NCBI RefSeq assembly: GCF_003846135.1
Contig: NZ_RHHM01000002.1
Span: 243,322-307,321 of the forward strand
Reading direction: 5' to 3'
DNA from: Erwinia psidii
GTDB lineage: Bacteria > Pseudomonadota > Gammaproteobacteria > Enterobacterales > Enterobacteriaceae
Length of the DNA stretch: 64,000 bases
Shown here in pieces: positions 58,500 to 64,000 of this stretch. Made by a program: the position numbers and the translations under genes. How positions within the stretch are numbered: position 1 is the first letter of the stretch; every line of letters starts with the position of its first letter. The notes beneath the pieces were generated by a model, which worked only from the letters and a program-made list of their open reading frames with translations, had not been told where the DNA came from and searched no databases.

Positions 58500-59815
58500 C
58501 AGCCAAGCTCCTTAGCCAGTTGAGCAAACAGATCGCCGCGTTGCTCAAAGTTCTTAAACTGATCCAGGCTGGCACAGGCCGGAGAAAGTAATACCATGTC
58601 TCCGGGCTGCACTTTCGCGGCGATCTGCGTCATTGCCTCGGCCAGCGTTTCTGTCAGCACTGCTTTTTCCGCGGCGAGTTCAGCCAGTTGCGCACCATCA
58701 CGCCCAAAACAGTAAAGCTGCACGTTTTCAGGCTGCACAAAGCGGCTCAGGGGGCTGAAATCAGCTGACTTGCCGTCGCCTCCCAGTAACAGCCAGAGGG
58801 TACCTTTCACCTGTAAACCGCTCAGGGCCGCCTCTGTACTGCCAACATTGGTTGCTTTCGAATCATTTATCCAGCGCACATCATTATGCTGGTAAGCCAG
58901 CTGGAAACGATGAGGCAGGCCGGTAAACGTAGTCAGCGCTTTCAGGCTGGACGCGCGCGGCAGCCTCACCGCATCAGCCAGCGCCAGCGCAGCCAGCGCG
59001 TTGGTATAATTGTGCTGCCCGACCAGCATCATCTCGTCGGTGTTAAGCACTTTCTCCCCACTGACTCTCAGCCAGGTACTGCCCTGCTGATGATTGAGAT
59101 GATAATCACCGACGTCCACGCCAAAGCTGACACAGCGTTTATCCGCGCCGCGAACCGGCATAGTCATCGCGTCATCGGCATTCACCACGCAGACCGTCGC
59201 CTGCTCGTAAATGCGGAGTTTCGCCGCGCGGTATTGCTGCATCCCCAATGGATAGCGATCCATATGATCTTCAGTAACATTGAGAATGGTTGCCGCAGCG
59301 GCTTTCAGACTGTGGGTAGTCTCCAACTGAAAGCTGGACAGTTCCAGTACATAGAGCTGTGCAGGTTGCTCCAGCAGCATCAGCGCTGGCAGGCCGATAT
59401 TGCCGCCCACTCCGACCTGCCAGCCGGCGGCTTTCGCCATTTCCCCCACCAGCATGGTCACGGTGCTCTTACCGTTAGAGCCGGTAATCGCCACAATCGG
59501 TGCCTGTGCTTCACGGCAGAACAGTTCAATATCACCGATAATGTCCACACCTGCATCAGCGGCATCCATCAGAGAAGGATGCGCCAGCGACATGCCCGGA
59601 CTGGCGATAATCAGATCGGCGTCAAGCAGCCAGCGATCGTTGAGTGAGCCAAGCCAGCACTCAACGCTTTTGGGCAGCCTGTTGAGGCCAGGCGGCACGA
59701 CTCGGGTATCCATCACGCGGGGTGTGACGCCGCGCGCCAAAAAGAAATCGACACAGGACAGGCCGGTCAGACCCAGTCCAATGATGACCACTTTTTTACC
59801 CTGATAGTCTGCCAT
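58499..59815 (-). CDS. murD: UDP-N-acetylmuramoylalanine--D-glutamate ligase
   Basis: This 438-residue Mur ligase, same length as E. coli, has the N-terminal GLGLTGLS sugar-nucleotide loop, the P-loop GSNGKSTV at about residues 112-119 and [11 protein letters not shown]. It adds D-Glu. It follows mraY after 2 bases. Confidence 0.98.
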   Translation of the reverse strand: MADYQGKKVVIIGLGLTGLSCVDFFLARGVTPRVMDTRVVPPGLNRLPKSVECWLGSLNDRWLLDADLIIASPGMSLAHPSLMDAADAGVDIIGDIELFCREAQAPIVAITGSNGKSTVTMLVGEMAKAAGWQVGVGGNIGLPALMLLEQPAQLYVLELSSFQLETTHSLKAAAATILNVTEDHMDRYPLGMQQYRAAKLRIYEQATVCVVNADDAMTMPVRGADKRCVSFGVDVGDYHLNHQQGSTWLRVSGEKVLNTDEMMLVGQHNYTNALAALALADAVRLPRASSLKALTTFTGLPHRFQLAYQHNDVRWINDSKATNVGSTEAALSGLQVKGTLWLLLGGDGKSADFSPLSRFVQPENVQLYCFGRDGAQLAELAAEKAVLTETLAEAMTQIAAKVQPGDMVLLSPACASLDQFKNFEQRGDLFAQLAKELG

Positions 59816-59817
59816 AG

Positions 59818-60900
59818 TTAACGTACCTTCAGCGTTGCCAGGCCAATCAGCACCAGCATCAGTGAAATAATCCAGAAGCGCACAATAACGCGAGGTTCAG
59901 GCCAGCCTTTCAGTTCGTAATGGTGGTGGATCGGCGCCATGCGGAAGATGCGCTGACCGCGCAGTTTGAACGAACCAACCTGTAGCACCACAGAAAGGGT
60001 TTCCACCACAAACACGCCGCCCATAATCACCAGCAGAAACTCCTGACGCAGCAGCACGGCAATGGTACCCAATGCGCCACCCAGCGCCAGTGAACCGACA
60101 TCTCCCATAAACACCTGTGCCGGATAGGTGTTGAACCACAGAAAGCCCAGGCCAGCGCCAACAATGGCCGTGCAGACAATCACCAGTTCCCCGGCATGAC
60201 GCAGATAAGGAATATGCAGGTACTCCGCAAACTTAACGTTACCGGTCGCCCAGGCAACCAGCGCAAAGCCTGCCGCAACAAATACGGTGGGCATAATGGC
60301 AAGACCATCAAGACCATCGGTCAGATTAACCGCATTACCGGTACCAACAATCACAAAATAGGCCAGTACAACATAGAACAGGCCCAGCTGCGGCATGATG
60401 TCTTTAAAGAAAGGCACCACCAGTTGCGTCGCAGGCGTATCATTACCCGCCGCATAGAGCGCAAAGGCAACACCCAGCGAGATAACCGACATCCAGAAAT
60501 ACTTCCAGCGCGCAATCAGGCCTTTGGTATCTTTACGCACCACCTTACGGTAGTCGTCAATAAAGCCGATGATGCCGAAGCCAATCAACACAAAGAGCAC
60601 GCACCAGACATAAGGGTTTGAGGGATAAGCCCACATCAGTACAGAAACGGTGATGGAAAACAGGATCATAATCCCGCCCATCGTCGGCGTACCGCGCTTG
60701 CTAAAGTGTGACTCAGGCCCGTCGTTGCGTACCACCTGACCAAAAGACATCTCCTGCAGGCGGGCAATCATACGCGGTCCCATCCACAATGAGATAAACA
60801 GGGCGGTCAGCAGGCTGACAATGGCCCTGAACGTCAGATATGAAAAGACGTTAAAGCCTGAATATAAAGCGACCAGATGTTCGGCCAGCCAGACTAACAT
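59818..60900 (-). CDS. mraY: MraY, phospho-MurNAc-pentapeptide transferase
   Basis: This 360-residue polytopic enzyme has the same length as E. coli, with ten transmembrane helices and signatures [11 protein letters not shown] and [16 protein letters not shown]. It forms lipid I on undecaprenyl phosphate. The start overlaps murF by 7 bases. Confidence 0.98.
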   Translation of the reverse strand: MLVWLAEHLVALYSGFNVFSYLTFRAIVSLLTALFISLWMGPRMIARLQEMSFGQVVRNDGPESHFSKRGTPTMGGIMILFSITVSVLMWAYPSNPYVWCVLFVLIGFGIIGFIDDYRKVVRKDTKGLIARWKYFWMSVISLGVAFALYAAGNDTPATQLVVPFFKDIMPQLGLFYVVLAYFVIVGTGNAVNLTDGLDGLAIMPTVFVAAGFALVAWATGNVKFAEYLHIPYLRHAGELVIVCTAIVGAGLGFLWFNTYPAQVFMGDVGSLALGGALGTIAVLLRQEFLLVIMGGVFVVETLSVVLQVGSFKLRGQRIFRMAPIHHHYELKGWPEPRVIVRFWIISLMLVLIGLATLKVR

Positions 60901-62255
60901 GTTTCTTTCTCCTGTAAGCTTTGTACCACCTGTTCCATGGCAGCACTACGTGAGCCTTTAACTAAAATAGTGATAATGGCGTGCCGCGACAGCAACGCCC
61001 TGAGGCGCGCAATGACGGCGGCTTTATCACTGAAATGTTCACCGACCCCGCTGGCCTCGCCGATATGCCGACTCAGGGAACCAACGCTCAGCACTTTATC
61101 AATCCCGGCCTGACGGGCGGCTTCACCCACCTCATGATGACAGGCTTTGGCTTCCTCACCCAGTTCAGCCATGTCGCCAACCACCATCACCCGGTAGCCC
61201 GGCATATCGCCCAACACCTGAGCCGCCGCCGTCATTGAGCCAACATTCGCGTTGTAGCTGTCATCCAGCAGCAACTTGCCCTGCGTCAGTTCAATCGGAA
61301 ACAGGCGACCCGGAACAGCACTCAGGCTGGACAGCCCTTGCTTAACAGCGTTGAGCGGCGCATCAACGGACAGTGCCAGCGCCGCCGCCGCCAGTGCATT
61401 AGCCACATTGTGTCGTCCGGGGAGGGGCAAATGCACCTGAATACGGCCTGCCGGCGTGTGCATCACAAAGTCCGTACCGGCGCTGCTCACCACAATATCG
61501 CTGGCGCTGAAATCACCGTCAGTCTCTGCCAGCGCGGAAAAACGCCAGACGCGCTTACCGTGCAGCATGGTCTGCCAGTGTGGCCAGTCGTTACTGTGCG
61601 CATTCAGGATCGCCGTGCCGTTAACCGGCAAGCCCTGGAAAATTTCTCCCTTCGCTTTCGCCACGCCAGCCAGCGAACCAAAGCCTTCGAGGTGAGCGGC
61701 GGCGAGATTATTCACCAGCGCGGCTTCAGGACGGGTAAGGTCGGTGGTGTAAGCAATTTCACCCTGGTGGTTAGCCCCCAGTTCAATCACCGCGTATTGA
61801 TGTTCTGCGGTCAGACGCAGCAAGGTAAGGGGTACGCCGATGTCGTTATTCAGATTACCGGCGGTATGGAGCGTCTCACCGCATTCCCGCAGGATCGCGG
61901 CGGTCATCTCTTTTACTGAGGTTTTGCCAGACGACCCGGTCAGCGCCACTACGCGGGCAGACGATTGCTGGCGTACCCAGCCTGCCAGCTGACCCAGCGC
62001 AATATGGGTATCAGCTACCACCACCTGCGGGACCGCGACAGGTAAGTGTTTACTGACCAAAACAGCTGTCGCCCCGGCAGAAAGCGCCTCGGCCACAAAA
62101 TCATGGGCATCAAAACGTTCGCCCTTCAGCGCAATAAACAGGCAGCCGGCACGCACATTGCGCGTATCAGTCGTGACGTCGGCAAAGGAGATATCGCCAC
62201 CAAAGCGTTCCCCCCCGGTCAGTTCAGCCAGCATCTGCATGGAGAGCGCGATCAT
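60894..62255 (-). CDS. murF: UDP-MurNAc-tripeptide--D-Ala-D-Ala ligase
   Basis: This 453-residue Mur ligase has the P-loop [11 protein letters not shown] at about residues 107-117 and [12 protein letters not shown]. It adds D-Ala-D-Ala made by DdlB. The start overlaps murE by 4 bases. Confidence 0.98.
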   Translation of the reverse strand: MIALSMQMLAELTGGERFGGDISFADVTTDTRNVRAGCLFIALKGERFDAHDFVAEALSAGATAVLVSKHLPVAVPQVVVADTHIALGQLAGWVRQQSSARVVALTGSSGKTSVKEMTAAILRECGETLHTAGNLNNDIGVPLTLLRLTAEHQYAVIELGANHQGEIAYTTDLTRPEAALVNNLAAAHLEGFGSLAGVAKAKGEIFQGLPVNGTAILNAHSNDWPHWQTMLHGKRVWRFSALAETDGDFSASDIVVSSAGTDFVMHTPAGRIQVHLPLPGRHNVANALAAAALALSVDAPLNAVKQGLSSLSAVPGRLFPIELTQGKLLLDDSYNANVGSMTAAAQVLGDMPGYRVMVVGDMAELGEEAKACHHEVGEAARQAGIDKVLSVGSLSRHIGEASGVGEHFSDKAAVIARLRALLSRHAIITILVKGSRSAAMEQVVQSLQEKETC

Positions 62256-63739
62256 GCCACCACCCCCAGCAATCCGGCGACGGTCAGCCGATCGGAATAG
62301 TCCAGACGGCGATTACCGATAATCTGATAATCTTCATGACCTTTACCAGCGACCAGCACGATATCACCCTCTTTCGCCTGCATTACAGTGTGAGTGACCG
62401 CTTGCGCACGTCCCGGCATCACCCGGGCGCGCCCGGCATCCAGCAGCCCGGTCAACACATCCGCCACAATAGCCGCGGGATCTTCGCCACGCGGATTGTC
62501 ATCGGTGAGAACCACCACATCGGAGAACTGTTCCGCAATGGCTCCCATGAGTGGGCGTTTGCCTTTGTCACGATCCCCACCACAGCCAAACACGCACCAG
62601 AGTTGACCAGTACAGTGTAAACGTGCGGCCTGTAGCGCTTTTTCCAGCGCATCAGGCGTATGCGCGTAATCAACCACCACGGTTGGCTTACCCGGCGCCG
62701 TAAAAACTTCCATCCGGCCGGTGACCGGCTGTAGCTGATTACCGGTAGCGATTAAGGATGCCAGCGGGTAATCCAGCGCCAACAACGTGGCAAGCGCAAT
62801 CAGCAAATTGCTAACATTAAACGCTCCCATCAGGCGGCTCTCTATCGTTCCCTGGCCCCAGCTGGAATCAACATCGATCGTCGCGCCATTATCGTGATAG
62901 TTCACACGGACAGCTTGCAACCAACGGCCACGGCAACCCGGCTGAAGATTATTTTCCATCGTCACCGCAACCGCGTCCGGGAGCTTCGCCAGCCAACGGC
63001 GGCCTGTTTCATCATCCGCATTGATGATGGCCTGGCCTGTCTGGTGTTCAGAAAACAGCAACCACTTTGCAGCCTCATAGCGCGTCATATCGCCATGATA
63101 GTCCAGGTGATCGCGGCTAAGATTGGTAAATGCTGCGGCAGCGAAGGGTAACGCCGCCACCCGGTGCTGCACCAGACCGTGGGAAGATACTTCCATCGCG
63201 GCAACGCTGGCGCCCTCTTCGACCAACGTGCTCAGCATATGCTGAACGTCCACCGCTGAACCGGTAGTATTCTCTGCCGGGGTCAGATGGCCATAAATGC
63301 CATTACCTACCGTCCCCATCACCGCACCGGTTTCTCCCAGCAGCTGTGCCCACTGGGCCAACAGCTGTGTGGTGGTCGTTTTACCATTCGTCCCTGTGAC
63401 GCCAACCAGACGTAGTTTTTCGGCAGGTTGCTGGTAAAAACGCCCAGCCAGAGCGGAAAGGCGCTGTGCCAGCTGGGCGAGGTAAATCACCGGTACGCCG
63501 TGCATCTCGCTTATCTGACCATCTTCAGCTTTGCCTTGCGCTTCAGCAATAACCGCCGCCACGCCCTGAGCAACCGCCTGAGGTATAAAGCGACGCCCAT
63601 CCACCGCATGACCGTTTACGGCCACAAACAGGTCACCAGACGCCGCCAGACGGCTGTCCAGTATCATTTCGCGCAGCACCCGCTCAGGCGCATCAGACAC
63701 CCACGGGGCCAGTAAATTGCGCAGATTACGATCTGTCAC
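62252..63739 (-). CDS. murE: UDP-MurNAc-dipeptide--meso-diaminopimelate ligase
   Basis: This 495-residue enzyme, exactly the E. coli length, begins at a GTG (63739) that overlaps the ftsI end by 14 bases; a longer ATG start inside ftsI at 63781 is less likely. The P-loop is GTNGKTTTT at about residues 116-124. TDDNPR is the motif that selects meso-diaminopimelate, as expected for Gram-negative peptidoglycan. Confidence 0.97.
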   Translation of the reverse strand: MTDRNLRNLLAPWVSDAPERVLREMILDSRLAASGDLFVAVNGHAVDGRRFIPQAVAQGVAAVIAEAQGKAEDGQISEMHGVPVIYLAQLAQRLSALAGRFYQQPAEKLRLVGVTGTNGKTTTTQLLAQWAQLLGETGAVMGTVGNGIYGHLTPAENTTGSAVDVQHMLSTLVEEGASVAAMEVSSHGLVQHRVAALPFAAAAFTNLSRDHLDYHGDMTRYEAAKWLLFSEHQTGQAIINADDETGRRWLAKLPDAVAVTMENNLQPGCRGRWLQAVRVNYHDNGATIDVDSSWGQGTIESRLMGAFNVSNLLIALATLLALDYPLASLIATGNQLQPVTGRMEVFTAPGKPTVVVDYAHTPDALEKALQAARLHCTGQLWCVFGCGGDRDKGKRPLMGAIAEQFSDVVVLTDDNPRGEDPAAIVADVLTGLLDAGRARVMPGRAQAVTHTVMQAKEGDIVLVAGKGHEDYQIIGNRRLDYSDRLTVAGLLGVVA

Positions 63740-64000
63740 CGGATGCCTCACTTCTGTTCTGTGCCATCTCATTTTTATCATCCTGGGGCACGGGCAGCGT
63801 CAGCGCATCAGGTTCAATATTCATTGTGCGTAAAACGCCCCCCATAATGGCACCGAATACCGGGGCGGAAACGGCACCACCGTAATATTTGCCTGCCTGA
63901 GGATCGTTAATGACCACCACCAGCGCAAAACGGGGACGACTTGCAGGCGCAACCCCTGCGGTATAGGCAATGTACTTATTGACGTATTTGCCGTCCGGGC
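63726..64000 (-). CDS. ftsI: FtsI (PBP3), C-terminal end only
   Basis: The last 91 codons of FtsI are present, with [20 protein letters not shown] and [14 protein letters not shown]. The catalytic motifs lie beyond the right edge. It is the septal transpeptidase, partner of FtsW. The C-terminal tail ends [10 protein letters not shown] and overlaps the murE start. Confidence 0.96.
   Translation of the reverse strand, partial: PDGKYVNKYIAYTAGVAPASRPRFALVVVINDPQAGKYYGGAVSAPVFGAIMGGVLRTMNIEPDALTLPVPQDDKNEMAQNRSEASGDRS

Overview
The window reads as chromosomal DNA of a plant-associated member of the Erwiniaceae (Erwinia/Pantoea group, Enterobacterales). The housekeeping genes are close to Escherichia coli in sequence and order, and the type III secretion genes have the Erwinia-type Hrp layout (HrpL sigma factor, HrpS activator, HrpX/HrpY two-component pair, hrpJ-hrcV-hrpQ-hrcN operon). 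The species cannot be fixed from the sequence alone.

1-22.2 kb: Hrp type III secretion island. On the minus strand are hrpA (pilin), hrpB, hrcJ, hrpD and hrpE (cut by the window start), then the regulators hrpS, hrpY, hrpX and hrpL. On the plus strand hrpJ-hrcV-hrpQ-hrcN-hrpO-hrpP-hrcQ-hrcR-hrcS-hrcT-hrcU form one tightly overlapping operon. Next come a GNAT acetyltransferase and a hotdog thioesterase, and on the minus strand hrpK. hrpL has a consensus sigma-54 promoter with an IHF-type site upstream. HrpL-type hrp boxes precede hrpA, hrpJ, hrpK (one mismatch) and, unexpectedly, the acetyltransferase-thioesterase pair.

22.2-25.8 kb: a blue-light module. It holds a BLUF-EAL protein (bluF) and three small connector genes (ycgZ, ymgA, ariR) in E. 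coli order. The repressor gene bluR is not present here.

25.8-34.7 kb: the pyruvate dehydrogenase locus (lpdA, aceF, aceE, pdhR) with a palindromic PdhR operator, and divergent aroP with a TyrR-like box.

34.8-37.4 kb: a small decayed accessory patch. It has an IS6-family remnant, an IS630-family pseudogene carrying a GGTCT x6 pentanucleotide tract, AT-rich DNA, and an intact 89-residue microcin-like precursor with a double-glycine-type leader and a duplicated glycine-zipper segment. No immunity or export gene is visible.

37.4-49.3 kb: ampE-ampD, nadC, the type IV pilin operon ppdD-hofB-hofC, coaE-zapD-yacG, mutT, and secM-secA. guaC, which E. coli has between hofC and coaE, is missing. A DUF721/DciA-like gene lies between secM and lpxC.

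49.3-64 kb: the division and cell wall (dcw) cluster on the minus strand. In transcription order it runs ftsI (3' end only), murE, murF, mraY, murD, ftsW, murG, murC, ddlB, ftsQ, ftsA, ftsZ, lpxC.

The most promising leads are the hrp box in front of the acetyltransferase-thioesterase pair, the orphan microcin-like gene, the possible internal start inside hrcQ, and the light-sensing connector operon next to the Hrp island. No tRNA, rRNA or CRISPR array was seen.
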